DNA of 64,000 nt from Oscheius tipulae. Lineage: Eukaryota; Nematoda; Chromadorea; Rhabditida; Rhabditidae. This document shows, piece by piece, positions 1 through 13,000 of the stretch. Numbering within the stretch: the first letter of the stretch is position 1; every line of letters begins with the position of its first letter. The DNA lies in NCBI GenBank assembly GCA_037178975.1, contig JASJZH010000004.1, positions 5,828,001 to 5,892,000 on the forward strand. Reading direction: 5' to 3'. A program made the translations under genes and the position numbers. The notes beneath the pieces are model-generated. The model saw nothing but the letters and a program-made list of their open reading frames with translations, searched no databases and was not told where the DNA came from.

Positions 1-1230
1 TAGTGCTAGCGATGAACAGTATTAGACTGAACTCAAAGAAACGCTCTCTCAAGAAACTGACCTGTGGCTCCCAGAGCAGACAAAGCGGTGTGTAGTAGCT
101 GTCATTAGTGAAGGTCCATGCCTTCTGAAGGTAGTCCCTCAGCTAAAACTCTTATTATTTGAGCGAAACCCCAAAGACAAACCTGTGCCTCCTGAGGAAC
201 CTTCTCTGCCGCCAGATACGGCTGGATGTATTTGTACGGGTGCTCGACGATGAGATCGAAACGTAGAACTTGGAGAAGGACCCTCTCGACTGCCATAATT
301 TCTTCCTAAGAGTCGTTTGTAACGGGAGAAGGGTTTCTAAACGAACCGACAAATTCGCGAATTTGCCTTTGTAAGTTTCCGGGAAGCGTTCCTCGGCGAC
401 TCGAACGATGTCCTTGCACTTTTTCGGCGTCTCTTCTACTTTTCCGGCCAGGAAGATGCAGGTGAGAGCGGTGACCTGAAAGTGTTGATATCTTCTGATT
501 TAGGAAGAGGTATAAGACAAAGGGCAGACATAGGAACAGAGGTTTCAGTTCTAGATACTTGCCATGTAAGAACACAGGCAATCTCTTGGTATTTCTCGTG
601 TGCGTACCTCTTACCCAAAGATGATCGGGTTGTTAACTGGGTGAAATTACACAGGACTTTTCTAAGAGACTGTCTGTATCTGATACAAGGAAACTCTTAT
701 CAAAAAATGGTAGTCAATCGGAAGTCTTTTGAGGCACTGACCAGCTCAGTGTCAGTTTTTTTTTCTTCTAAAGGAGGATATTTCCGGTGAAACTACAGTT
801 CCTCTAGAGAAGACTGATTGTGTGTATGATCTAGGGGCTTCGGATCTTACTCTCATACGGACGGATCGAGCAAAGATGGAGCAAAACACGTAGAAAACGA
901 AACACCCACCTCCTTCGGATACTCCTGGAACGAGTGGAACATGTAGAAACGGTGGAAGTAGACGGCGGCTGTGGCCAGAGTAGGGTTCGGTTTTCTGTAA
1001 ATCTTTCAGTGAGCCATAGAAACAGAGGAAAACTAACAGTTTGAGACCATTCTCTCCACCCATCTTCATGATGATTCCGACGCCCTTTCGACGACACGCA
1101 TCCTCAGCCTTACGATCCATTCCTCGACGTCTCGAGACACTGTACTGTAAAAAGGAGCTGGTTGTTTTTTTTTTGAGGAAAAGGAACTCACGTTGAGGTC
1201 GTACTCACTGAAGAGCCACTCGTCCGCCAT
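1..1230 (-). CDS. Cyclin K-like protein (C-terminal part off the left edge)
   Basis: Transcriptional cyclin of the K/L/T group; by family it partners CDK12/13-type kinases in the nucleus and promotes RNA polymerase II elongation. Six exons were placed by splice signals: 1192-1230, 1038-1144, 910-994, 347-475, 183-305 and 62-124, phases consistent throughout. The start is the ATG at 1230, giving [13 protein letters not shown]. Cyclin-box hallmarks seen: [11 protein letters not shown], then [17 protein letters not shown], then [15 protein letters not shown] with [12 protein letters not shown], then [20 protein letters not shown]. These follow human cyclin K in order and spacing. The reading frame continues past position 62 toward the left edge, so the second cyclin fold is incomplete. 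One intron (476-909) is long; the others are short. Cyclin K is preferred over L or T because of the VEHPY segment; the exact subfamily is inferred. Confidence 0.85.
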
Positions 1231-2931
1231 AGCTGGTACTGTCTGAAACATTAGCGCATTACCGGAACAATGTAAGGAGACTTTGAGAGATAGGTGGGAG
1301 GAGTTGGATAGGTACATAAAGAGAGAGATTAGGAATCCAAAGAGGCTGGACGAGTTCGAAGGGTTCGGATCAATCTTTCTGGCCCTCAACCTCCTGAGGA
1401 GAGGAGAACAATTTTAAGGGTAAGGTTTAGAAAAACTAACGAATCTTTGGAGGTTTTGGAAAGAATAGTGGTGGTAGAAACATTGAACGTATCCAAGAAA
1501 CAAAAGATAAAAAGCGAAGGCACTCATTCAGACGAGAACAGCTTGGTCACTTGGAACAGTTCAGTGACTAAAAGATAAAAAATAGAGAGTCAAGGACAAA
1601 AGATCGGAAGGAAAGTGTCAAATTAGAACTGAACTTTTGTGAAAGGTACGATACCGTGGTCTTCCAAATGAAAGCGTCAGTTTCTGAACGCGCTTTTTGC
1701 ACAGTTGCTGTTAGTTTACAGGTGAGAAAGTTCGCGTCTTCTTAACAATACATTATGTAACGCTTTTTTCGGCTCAGCTCTTATTGTTAGTGACAGTTCA
1801 CTTGATTCTTCGGTTATACAAAGAAAAACGTGAGAAATAGTCGTTACGGATAGGAGTTGTTCCTTTTTTTTTTGGCAACAGTCATCTTGGCTGGAGCTTT
1901 CAGAGAGAACAAGTGAAAAAGGTAGCAAAGAGTAAGTTTTCGTCAAATCCGGAACAAAGGTTGAATTCCCGCGATTGAGCGGTTCGAATAAGAAACCCGC
2001 CGCATTCAAAAATGAGAAATACTCATTATATTTTCAACTTATCCGTTTTCTTCTTTTCCGCACATTTCCCCTTTAACCTCGAATTATATGCAAAAAAGGT
2101 TGCTAAACATTGCTATCCAGGATCTCATGCATGTAAAATCGATTCTTTCGAAACGGATCACTTCAAAATCTCTTTTCTCACATGCACTCACTGTTCACCG
2201 CTGTCTGGCCTAATTTTCTTCAAAATTTGTTATCACATTGAGCTTGGAATATTCGCAGGGGCTATGCAGCTACAAAAAAGAAAAATTAGTCACAGTTGAA
2301 AGTGTTTGCCGTTTCTGCGCTCCATTGAGATCCACCGTCTTTACGGTAGTTCAAACTTCCAAATATTTCCGAAAACTCCAACCTGGATGTTTGTTCTGTC
2401 GCTGTGAATTAGTTCCTATTGAGTTTCCCTATAGAGTTTTGAGCCTGTTCAGTCCCTTCCTTCGAGAAGCCTACCAGAAATTAGTATATAATCTAAGAAT
2501 TCCTAGTATTGCGTCATTTCCGCTGCCTTTCGTCCAATTGCATAACCTTAAACCATTCTCTCCTTCGTGGGCTGGATAAAAGACGTCGTAGACACGTTTA
2601 TCAACAAATTCCGCGTAATGTGGACCCATTCTGACCTCTTATCTTTGCCAAAATGACACATAAGTCGCTCGTAGACGTTTCCACCGTCTTTGTTTGTTCT
2701 TTGTCCTTTTCAAACAAACTGTTATAGAAGTTTATTAGTTCTTTGACGGTAAGAGAGTTAATTTGTGTCTGAAAGTACTGAAACCGTCAATTTGGTAGTC
2801 GAACATGGTTTCCTTAGCTGATAAGCTGGTCGATTAGACAATTCCCGACTCGTCTCTTCCTTTTCTCTCACCGCCTTGATCTCCAATCGATGTTATTGTT
2901 GAATCGGCACGAGCGGAGCAGGCGGAAAACG
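1231..2931. other. Intergenic region, no gene recognised
   Basis: Between the divergently transcribed cyclin K-like and pyrophosphatase genes. It is A/T-rich with scattered short open frames on both strands. None has a recognisable motif or a credible set of splice sites. The right end should carry the pyrophosphatase promoter, but I see no clear TATA box. Confidence 0.5.
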
Positions 2932-5900
2932 ATGGGCTTTAGGAGGACTTGCAGCGCCGCCGCGATCATGTTCAGTCTAGCTATATTTTTGATGTATTTG
3001 ACGACGGTCACAACGCCCAGGTGATGCTTTTCGCCTCAGTTCTAAATGGGGATAAAAGTGTAATGGTTCAGAGCCTCCGCAGACTCTTTCAATAACCAGC
3101 ACCAAAAGATCGGCGGTAAATCGCTCCGAAAGAGCAGTTTTTCTCTGGAGGCTGGTGAAACGTGTAACTATCTCCATTGGTCGGTCAACATTCCGTTTTT
3201 TTGCGTATTTGCAAGCTAGAAAATGTCCGATTTCTGGGTCGGGTCGCCTAACCTCATGTCTCTGTCCACCCTTCTCTCCGAATCCTCTTCTCGTGTTGCC
3301 ATAGCTACACTGAATGAATCCTCACAGATGCTGACGTCATCTCGTGGCCCGCTTTGGCGCCGGATAGGTTCTGCGGCTTCCTTACTCCTGAGCTCGCCCT
3401 CGACCAGTCGACAGGCACAGCAGACGATGTTTCGACAGGCGAAAAGCGCCGCAACGCAGGCTAGGTGCGTTGTTTATTCAGCTGTTTTCATGGGTAGAGT
3501 GGGAAAGCTGTAGATTGCTATCGAACTCTCTGAAAAGTTGTTTTTCTAAAAATATAACTAGTCTGAAAACGTGTGCTTTAAAGTTATTTCAAATCTTTGG
3601 TTCCTTGTCGCGATGTCCTGGTGGTGGTTTTGTGGTGCTTGCCTCAAGAAGGCCCCAACTGTTAGGTTGTTCCTTTTCTTCCTTATTCTTTTCCCGGGTA
3701 GCTACTTTTTCTGACCTGCTTGATAGAGCGGGGAAACTACAACTCTTCTCCAGTTCGTTTTCTGTACATTTGCTTCAAAGATGGGGGTCATATCCTACCA
3801 GAAGGCTCTGTTCAGTCCTCTTTTCCATTCAATCGCTTGGTGACTCACCACATTTCGTACACTTCGAGTTGAAGAGAACTTCCTAGAACCTGAAAATAGG
3901 GTTATCCACATATACGTGTTTACCGTGGGAGTTTCTGCCTTATTTCGTCGATAAGCCTGATTGAAGATTGTGTGGTGTTTGAAAAGAAATGCTTCTCATT
4001 GGATCGAAAAACCTGTATTCTGCTGCCAGAACGCTTATAATTTGGAGCTTATACAGTAAAAACACAGTTTCAGATCAGTTACATCTGCTTTGGTGTCTAA
4101 AAATGAGTCCATCGCGGTTTTCCGTTAACAAAAAACGTTCTTTTGGAAGCAAAACGCTCGACAGCCATCAGAAACTTCCGTTAACACTTGTTTGCAACTC
4201 TGCTCTTCACCAAGCAGCATGTTTATGATGTTTTGATTGTAAAATAGGTTTCTGAGGTGCCTTTACGATTGCTTTTCACTGTAACAGCCCATTTCCTAAG
4301 AAAATGACGTATCAATCGAGATTTTTTCATATAACATATAACGACGTACTTTGCGATCAGAACGTCTGTAGCTCTTCGAATTATCCCAAATTGCCTGCTA
4401 TCTCTTGCTCTGTGATTAGCCCCCGTTCCCCCCTATATAATCTTCCTCCAGCTCTCAACCCACTCATCTCCGTTATTTTCAGGGCCGTCAGTCAGACTTC
4501 GGTCGTGCATTCGCCCACGGAAATGGCCAACGGAGACGTCGTCAAGTATGAGACCGTCCAACGGGGATCCCTGTACTCTCTAGATTACCGGCTCTACTTC
4601 AGTATGTTTCTAGCCGTTTACCACCGAAAACCCGTGGTTTTAGGCGGCCCCAACGGGTACATCTCGCCGTGGCACGACATCCCGCTCTACGCCAATGCGG
4701 AGAAGAAGATCTTCAACATGATTGTGGAAATCCCGCGCTGGTCCAACGCTAAGATGGAAATGGCCACGAAAGAGCCGCTGAGTCCTATCAAGCAGGATGA
4801 AAAGAAGGGAGTGCCGCGATTTGTCCATAATATCTTTCCTCACAAAGGCTACATCTGGAACTATGGAGCTCTGCCTCAGGTAAATTACTTTCCCTTTAAA
4901 GATAAAGGAGGTAACCTAGCTCCTTGGGTGTCATAATTAGCTTTAAATCCGGTAACAGTCCAAATCTAGGCATTTCCCACTGTCGTATAGTTATGTCTCA
5001 CTACGACGTCATGTTTGGGCAGTGTATGGTCACACATTTCCATCTTGACCTGGAAAGAAGCAGTTATTCTTGTTGGCTTATCTGAAAACGACCAGTTGTT
5101 CCAAATTTCGTGCTCACCATCTTGGAAACGATTTCCTTTCCGTTTTGGCGCTTAAGCCTGCTTTATTAAAATATACCGGAAAAGAAGAGATATCGTTAGT
5201 AACTGATCATTGAAACGAATGTCGGTGATGAGCTCTTTGATAGTGTTCCTCCCACCAGTATTTTAAAGATTTAAGCATGAAAAAATGGTTAGAGATTAAA
5301 AATGTTTTTTTTTCCAAGAAGTTATTATCACGGAAATGGATGTCAATTGCGACCTGATTTCTGCATGTGATCGGACTACCTTTTTAGTACAGGAAATGTG
5401 CCCTATAATTCTTTTCTTTCAGACCTGGGAGGACCCGAACCACGTCGTCCCTGACACCGGAGCGAAGGGCGACAACGATCCGATCGACGTCATCGAGATT
5501 GGTTCGAAGGTGGCCGACCGCGGAGCTGTTCTCCAGGTGAAAGTCGTCGGCACTTTGGCTCTGATCGATGAGGGAGAGACGGACTGGAAGCTCGTCGCCA
5601 TCGACGTGACTGATCCTCTGGCCGAGCAGATCAACGAGATCGAGGACGTCGAGAAGCACTTCCCCGGACTGCTCAAGGCCTCCGTCGAGTGGTTCCGCAT
5701 CTACAAGATCCCGGCCGGCAAGCCCGAGAACGAGTTCGCCTTCAATGGCGAGTTCAAAGGACGTGATTATGCGAAGAAAGTCATCGACGAGACTCATGGA
5801 TACTGGAAGGGCCTGATTAAGGAGAACGCTCCTAACCTCAATACGTTAGTTTCTTTTCGTTCTTTTCTATTGGTTGAGCTGGAAGGAGTAGGTACAGTAC

Positions 5901-6286
5901 AGCCTAAAACGATAAAATGTCCACCAAATCGTAGTGATGTTTTGATGGATATGGCGATTCGAGGATTCGAGGACCACAGCTGTAATTCCTAGCAAAATTG
6001 GGTGAATTTCACCACAAATCGATAAGTAACTCGTGTTGAATACTGGAAGTCTTACAGTTACAGCGTGACCAACACGAAACTGCTAACATTTGGAAAAATA
6101 AAATAAGCGAAATGATTGTAAATGTCCCCTTTTTTCAGTGAAAGCCGATCCGAAGGAGCCGTTCATCAGCTTACGGCCGAAGCCGCCAACTCTGTCGTCG
6201 AGAGGAGCATCGTCCACGGAAGCGAGTCGGCAGTTCCCGAAGATGTCGCCAAGTGGCACTACATCCAGGGTCACGCCAAGCTCTAA
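2932..6286 (+). CDS. pyp-1: Inorganic pyrophosphatase (family I), alternative first exon a
   Basis: Hydrolyses pyrophosphate to phosphate with Mg2+. Exons: 2932-3020, 4483-4601, 4644-4879, 5423-5844 and 6139-6286, giving 337 residues. Family I motifs are clear: [47 protein letters not shown], then the metal-binding signature [28 protein letters not shown] and [12 protein letters not shown]. The first exon encodes a short basic start followed by a hydrophobic stretch ([11 protein letters not shown]), resembling a signal or membrane-targeting sequence. It ends in phase 2 and joins exon 2 in frame. A second first exon lies at 3223-3464, and an internal ATG at 4523 would give a 294-residue cytosolic form. 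AATAAA lies at 6313, 27 bases past the stop. The coding part is clearly more GC-rich than its surroundings, as in highly expressed genes. Confidence 0.9.
3223..3464 (+). CDS. pyp-1: Alternative first coding exon b of the pyrophosphatase gene
   Basis: An open exon from ATG 3223 to a GT donor at 3465 (CTAG|gtgcgt). It ends in phase 2, exactly like exon a, so it joins the shared exon at 4483 in frame and yields a 388-residue protein. The 80-residue leader is rich in Ser, Arg and Thr with almost no acidic residues near its end (segments such as [17 protein letters not shown] and [13 protein letters not shown]), which looks like a mitochondrial presequence. It sits inside the intron between exon a and exon 2. 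C. elegans pyp-1 is known to have isoforms with different N-termini, which fits. Transcript data would be needed to confirm use. Confidence 0.6.
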
Positions 6287-6312
6287 CCCACATCTCCCGT
6301 GCTCTGTTAAAC

Positions 6313-6318
6313 AATAAA
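6313..6318 (+). terminator. Poly(A) signal of the pyrophosphatase gene
   Basis: AATAAA 27 bases after the TAA stop, followed by a T-rich stretch; the canonical metazoan cleavage signal in the expected place. Confidence 0.75.
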
Positions 6319-6948
6319 TGTGTTCGTTTTTGTCATTTTTTCCTCGATAAAGTTTGTAATTTTTTGTTCAGTCCGATGAAGAACTCTGGCTAGCAGAAGG
6401 CTGAAATAGACTAGAAACTTCTTAATTTTGCATGTGATCATGTTTCTCCAGCTATCTGTTCTGTAACGATAGAAGGGGAAGGATTGGTCAAAGACGAAGA
6501 AAATGGGCAGAAATGGGAGTGGTTACAATTAGTCAGCTCCTGGAACCAGTACGATGGCAGGAAACCTGAATTTCGAAGAATTCGGTATTCTCTCAGCTTG
6601 GCTATGATAACAGGAAAATAGGCGAAAATAAAATTAAACAGACAAGGGATGATTATATACCAGAAATAGCCATATTTTGGCCGAATTGATCCCCATGAAC
6701 CCGAGAGATAGATGAGAATATGGTTTTTATGATCTGGAAACTTTGGTTGTCCAATATTTTCTTCTGCAGCGAAAGAACAGCGATTTTTTTTTGCAGATAT
6801 CCACGGGAAAAACTTCAAAGTTTCAGTGCCCGAACAGTTGGCCTCCTCAACTGGTCAAATAGTGTAACAAAGAGATCGATCGGATATGCAAATGACGTAA
6901 CGATCATCTGCTGAGGGGAGGACAGATGTGTGTCGGAGATGGCCCAGT
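6319..6948. other. Intergenic region before the tolloid gene
   Basis: Contains a 126-codon open frame on the minus strand (6438-6818) with a hydrophobic middle. It has no recognisable motif and its composition matches the surrounding non-coding DNA, so I do not call it a gene. No clear promoter element was identified for the tolloid gene downstream. Confidence 0.4.
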
Positions 6949-9900
6949 ATGCTCCTCGTCTGTCTGCTCTTTTTTCTTCCTTCTCCAGCTGAGTCAATTC
7001 CCGGACTCTCGCAGGCAATTCTTCAGCCAAGAAATGGAGAAATTTCGAGAATTCGGAGAGCAGCGACGGCCAAGAAGGAGCGGATATGGCCGGATGGAGT
7101 CATTCCCTTCGTGGTGACGGCGAATTTCTCAGGTTTGTTCAGTTTTTCTTTTTCCAAGGCTTTTGACGCTGATTACAAGCATTAGGAAGAGATAAAAATG
7201 CAACCTTCAACGGTATAAAACAAACAGAGGAGTGCGAATTTGTGACAAAATACAGGAAGGAAAGTCTTTCAAGTTTTCAGGAGAGCACAGGAACCTCTTC
7301 GTGCGAGCCATGCGCCACTGGGAGAACTACACGTGTGTCTCCTTCGTGCCCCGAGAGTCCCATCACAAACACTACATCATGTTCACAGTGGACAAGTGCG
7401 GGTTAGTGTCACCATCTCATTCAGACCAAACTCATTCCAGATGTTGCTCCTATGTCGGAAGACGCGGAGATGGACCTCAAGCCATTTCCATTGGAAAGAA
7501 TTGTGACAAGTTCGGTATTGTGGTACACGAACTCGGTCACGTTGTGGGCTTCTGGCATGAACACACGCGACCGGATAGAGACAACTTTGTGGACATCTTC
7601 TACAAGAGCATACAGCCAGGTGAAGGCTATGACTGGAGAAGAAGCTGAAACACCTGTAGTGCGAAAGAACTAAGATGTCTGTGGAGATAAAAATTCTGGG
7701 GAGCCAAACTGGGTATTGTCAGTGCTTGACTAGAAGCTGGAAATATGGAGCGGCTGCCCCATTAATTTCTAGACGGTTCCCTCCAATTTAACTAACTAGT
7801 GGCCCTTATATATACAGTCGGATGCTCTAAACTTTCGGAAAGAGAAGACTGTGTACTGTTTGTTCGACAGATCTGTTTGGGTAGTACCTAATCAAACTTT
7901 TACCTTCGTAGGACAGGACTACAACTTCGACAAGGCCAAACATGAAGAAGTGGATTCACTGGGCGAAAGCTACGACTTCAACTCAATCATGCACTATGCC
8001 AGAGACACTTTTTCTCGAGGAGCCTTTCACGACACAATACTCCCGAAACCTAGTTCTGGTAAGACATCCTCCAGGTCACTCCTAGACTCTTCTCTAGGGT
8101 TCCGGTCTGAAATCGGCCAGAGAGTTCAGCTGTCCGAGGGAGACATCCGTCAGGCCGCCAAACTGTATAAGTGAGCCCATAACACTAACGGTTCAGCTCA
8201 TAACATGATCAGATGTCCGGTCTGTGGAGAGTCTCTTCTCGAAGAGATAGCGTCCTTGGTAGCACAGTCGTCCGGAAAATGTGTCTGGAGGATCATTGCA
8301 CCGGCTGGGAACACTATCTTTCTCAATTTGACTGGGAGTTTTCTCCCCGTACCAAAAAACGGATGTATAGCTGAGAATTCGAACTACATTGCGGTCAAGG
8401 ACGGCTACTCGGCCAGAGCACCGCTCCTGGGTAGAAGACGGTGGTCTCCTTCAATTCCATACGATTTAGACAAGATCTGTGGAGATGAGCAGGCGTATAG
8501 GACAGTAGTCTCCTCTACAAGCCGTCTGTATGTGGAAATGAAGACGGTGGTAGTGCCACAAGCTCCCATAGGACAGTACTTTTCGGTCTGTGGAGGTCCA
8601 ATAGACGCGAACGAAGGAATCATACAAGTGGGTGGCGAGTCCGTTAAGAGGACACGACTGTTATGACAAAGTCAGATATGCTTGAAATGGTGTTATTCAT
8701 GTCAGTGGCTAGCTCTCTATTTGAGTGAGGACCCCAGACTGCAAACAGCAGCTGAAAACTTCCCGTGGAATCCGAGGATCTTGTAGGCTAATCTTTATGC
8801 TTCCTCAAATATCCGATGTTGAGTTTGTACGAGTCTGTGACTTCTCAAATAGCTACAGTATATGTGCCCCGCTAAGATGGCTGGCAGCGTGGTACCCAAT
8901 CTTTGAAAAGATTTCTGATATCCTTCAGGGGATCTGTTACCACTGACAGGAGTCAGGTGACCGGGTGGTATGCTTCCCAGGTTAGGGATACAGACAAATT
9001 AGAGTCCGCGGTCGATAAGGGATTAACCAAAAAGGGAAACAAAGTTAATAGCTCTTTCAAACTCCAGTTCCAGAGTCCCCGCTACCCAGAAGCTTATCCT
9101 CCCGGTGCAGACTGTCTCTGGACAATGCGAGTTCCCGAAGGCTTCCAAGTAGCTGTCCACATCGTCTTCTTTCACGTAGGAATCGTATTTTGTAACAAAC
9201 TATCTTCATTTTCAGCTAGAGCAGCACAAAGACTGCATCTACGACCGTGTCATTTTTACAGAAGATGGGGCAGACGGGCCCGTCATCGACACTTTGTGTG
9301 GACTTTTGTCCGACACTCAAGTAGTGACGAAGAGCAGCAATACTATGGGTATACGGTAGGCTCTGGAGAGAGGGATAGCCAGACAGTACAGATCCAGGTT
9401 TTTTTCCGACAACTCTGTTCAAAAGATGGGCTTCGAGTTGCGCTTCGAGCGCGAACTGGACGAATGCGCCAAGGGAGATCACGACTGCGAGCAGATATGT
9501 CTGAACACGATCGGAGGATTCAGCTGTGACTGCCGGCAAGGATTTTCGTTGAGAGCTGATAGGAAGACATGTGAAAGTGAGCTCTCAGCCTTTTTCAATG
9601 CACGAGCTACGGCGTACTGACAGACGGGGCCGTGACAGACACGAATAGTAGTTTGCATAGTAGATCGGTAAACCAGCTGTTCCTCTCCAAAACACTTCTA
9701 GTGCAGCCTTATCTAGAAAATCTGTTTGATTTACAAAACCAGTTCAAGGCTGAACATTGCTCTTTAAAGTACTAAAACTAAATACGGCTTTGGAAACATT
9801 GGATATCTGGAAACAGGAGCGTTGAAAGGTAAAATTCGCCGGGCTCCCCCGCTTAAAATCAGTTTGTTTTAGATTTTTTCCGTTCTTTCAACTTTTTCGA

Positions 9901-11369
9901 GTTCCAATAGGCATATTTTATATGTTTATTCGTGAAACACAGTTAGAGGGTCACAGGTTCAGGTGGTTCGCTGAAAAGTGATGTTCAGGCACCTGTGGGG
10001 GTCACCTAACCGGATCCAAGGGCTTCTTCTCCAGTCCCATGTTTCCTTCCTTCTACCCGCCGAACAAAAACTGTGTGTGGAACATTGAGACTAAGGAGGG
10101 ACAACATCTCTACCTGAACTTTACCTCTTTTAACGTCGAGGTAGATTCTTGTTTCACGGAAAATAATAAAGTTTAGGGTCTGAAATCAGAGTGTACCTAT
10201 GACTACGTTCGAATAGCTAACGGGGAAAAGATGTGTGGGGAGATGACCCAGCCTCTACTTCTATCCTTTCACACGAACCAACTCCAAGTGGAATTCGCCT
10301 CGGATTCCTCGGTTGAACGTCGAGGATTTGCTGCCAACTACATCGCTGATGACGACGAGTGTCAAGAGAACAATGGCGGCTGTGAACAGATTTGTCGAAA
10401 CCGCCTGGGCAGCTATGAATGTGGCTGTCTTCCCGGGTTCGTTCTCATCGCGGATGGACACAATTGCAAGGAAGGAGGTTGTTTCTTTGAGCTCAGTGCC
10501 CCTTCTGGAGAGATTGCCTCGCCCGACTTTCCTCAAGACTACCCGAAGAATCTCAACTGTACTTGGCATTTCGTGACGACACCAGGACATCGACTCATGC
10601 TGACTTTCTCGTCCTTCCAGGTCGAGGAACACTCTCAGTGCAAGTACGACGCAGTCAGTATCTACGATGGAGGGGACAGTACAGCTGCGCTGGCGGGTGA
10701 GTCATTCGGATTTAGACTATATACCCTTGACTCTTCCGAATAACAAAGTTTCAGGCGTCTACTGTGGCGTGACAGTCCCTCCGCTCCTACTTTCGACCAG
10801 CAACCAACTCTTCCTCTCCTTCTCATCCGACGCCTCCGTCTCCAGAAAGGGCTTCGATGCCCAGTATGCTTCAGTTTGCGGAGGCTCTTTGACGGCGGAA
10901 GAGTCAGCTCTGCCATTTCTTGTAAGTATCACTGACATATTTTCTAGAGTTATATGCAGATCTATTCCCATGCCGCCTACAGCGACAGCCGGTACCCTAA
11001 GGGACAGGACTGTTGGTGGAGGATCAGCGCCAGTTCGGGTCGGAGATCTGTTCAGCTGTCTTTCACTTCTTTTCATATCGAACACGATGATGGCTGTCAG
11101 TATGACTATATAGAGGTAAGACCGTTTTAATTACGGTCCAGTCACGATCCCCCCAATACTTTTAGTCACTCTATCAAGTTCAGATCCATGACGGTCTAGA
11201 GCAGACACCTGACTCTCTGCTTGGTCGTTTTTGTGGAGACACAATTCCTCCCGTCGTATCCAGTTCATCCTCTTCACTTCTCCTCATCTTTCATTCGGAC
11301 GATACTGAGGACGAGAAAGGCTTCGTGGCCGAGTATCGAGAGGTCTCTCGTCGTGCTCCGAGTCCGTAA
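6949..11369 (+). CDS. nas-39: Tolloid/BMP1-type astacin metalloprotease, complete
   Basis: Secreted zinc protease; relatives cleave procollagens and BMP antagonists. Fifteen exons give 895 residues: 6949-7132, 7281-7401, 7441-7619, 7912-8058, 8098-8170, 8213-8430, 8470-8627, 9068-9175, 9216-9355, 9398-9576, 9989-10140, 10177-10696, 10755-10921, 10960-11115 and 11184-11369. The signal peptide begins [11 protein letters not shown]; the short propeptide ends at RIRR, a furin-type site. The catalytic domain carries the zinc motif [19 protein letters not shown] and the Met-turn SIMHY. The order that follows is CUB1, CUB2, EGF ([16 protein letters not shown]), CUB3, EGF ([16 protein letters not shown]), CUB4, CUB5, the exact BMP1/tolloid architecture; C. 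elegans NAS-39 has it too. CUB1 lacks the usual segment between its first two cysteines. The start is the first ATG giving a signal peptide; an upstream ATG at 6926 is in another frame. Confidence 0.93.
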
Positions 11370-13000
11370 TCTGTTGTTACCATTGTTGTAATCTTTTATT
11401 TTGTATGATGTTAAATAACGTAGGCGGGGAAGTTCCGTATTCCTTCGTTGCTGCAGAAATGGTATACGTTCTCGTACATCATGAGACGTTCTTGAGGTTT
11501 GACTGGCTAGCATCCGAAACGAAGTGTCTTGGTTAGAGAACAGATTAACTTTCATCTCTAGACCTACACCGAATCTCCCTTACCTGATTCATGATCATGT
11601 GAACTTTCTCTTGACCATGCCCTTTGCTAAGTTCAGCTGCTTACTTTGAACGATTGGAACATTTCCATTCGGGTCGAGACTGGAGAAGAACAAGAAGGAA
11701 GTAGCGGAATATTTGGATATGTCAGTTAGACTGATTCGACTACTTTTACACTAACGTTTTGGGTGGGGGTAAGTGATGAGTTAATTGAAAAAATATCTCG
11801 CACGTGACAGACGCGGATACTCACCACTATTATACTACCGAGAAAGCACCGGTCAAAATTCCCATGTTTGACTGGATCTGCTGATAAATTCAACGAAGAA
11901 ATCGGCGAGAAAATGATATATTGCACAGAATGACCCTTTAGGCACAATGAGAGTATATGGCACGTTGGATCCACCTACTCTGACTTTATTACGAAAGATT
12001 CCAGTAGTCTAGCTATTAAAAAAAATTTGCAACTACAATACTTGGAGTCCTAGTCAAAAAAAGTTTTATAATTGAAAGTTAGAAACAAGCTAGCAGCAAA
12101 AAGTTCAGAAGGTGCAGACAATCATACGGTTTGGCAATTACAACACTTCGAGGACAACAGCTTTTAACTCCTTTTCTTGATAGGTTCCACTCGCCGTCTT
12201 CTCCAATTCGCAGTCTTTTAGAGAAGGACAAGAGCCAAGTCAGCTGGGAGATGGAGACTTCAAGAAAATCAGTCGTCTCATGGCTGAAAAGAATAGAAAG
12301 AGGGGCATCGGTGAGCAGTACTATCAGGACAAGACAATCAAGAGGCTGACTTCTAGGACCCAAGCTGTTAAAATTTAACGAAGCATCCATCTGTCGATTC
12401 CGAAGACCCAGAAGACCTTTCTACTGCTGAACAAGATTAATTCTGAAGACCGTAGAATCGACGTGGTCCAACGAATTGGAGTCAAGCAAAGGAAATGTCT
12501 CTATTTCTGAAGAGAATCGGTCAGGGAGGAGACAGTACAGTCAACATCGAGTACCATAACCACAACAATCGAGGATGCTACAAGTTCGCGGAGTCTTAAA
12601 GAGGAGTCTGTAAGCCCATTTGCGTTTGCAACAGACAACGCTTGCAATTGTTGGGGGCACAGATTGCAGTTGATGCAGTGGCTATCTGCAAATTGTCATC
12701 ATCTTGAGAAACACTCATAGTTTCTGACTGACTTGCTTTGGCAATCTTGACTGCTCTCCAGTCAGAAAGAATTACATTTTACAAATCTTTATTGACCAAG
12801 TATAAATGGAAATTAAATAAGAAGGCACTTGAGCACAGATTCTAATTGCGTTGGTCTTTGGAGTCTTGTTTTGGCGAAAGTATTTGCTTCAATAAAATAA
12901 ATCTGGATCAGAAATGAAGACACGCGTCACGTTTTCTCACTCTCTCTATCACTCTTATGTACAAACACTGGAATTGTAGGCAGATTGGACTGGCGGGAAC
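11370..13000. other. Intergenic region with a tRNA-Asp fragment and coding-like scraps
   Basis: Lies between the convergent tolloid and cysteine-rich genes. It holds a partial tRNA-Asp copy (separate entry) and, at about 12200-12600 on the plus strand, several short open stretches with protein-like composition (for example a segment reading GIGEQYYQDKTIKRLTSRT). These cannot be joined into one convincing frame, so they may be an unrecognised small gene or a decayed one. AATAAA occurs near 12893 on the plus strand. Confidence 0.35.
11796..11845 (-). pseudogene. tRNA-Asp (GTC) 5' fragment
   Basis: On the minus strand this reads as the acceptor strand, D arm and anticodon arm of tRNA-Asp, with anticodon loop CTGTCAC (anticodon GTC), then runs straight into T6. 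The variable loop and T arm are missing, so it cannot be a working tRNA. It is either a truncated pseudogene or the head of a tRNA-derived SINE. Confidence 0.65.

Noticed and set aside
6438-6818. 126-codon minus-strand frame with a hydrophobic core as a membrane protein gene
   Set aside because: No start context, splice sites or motif; composition equals the flanking non-coding DNA.
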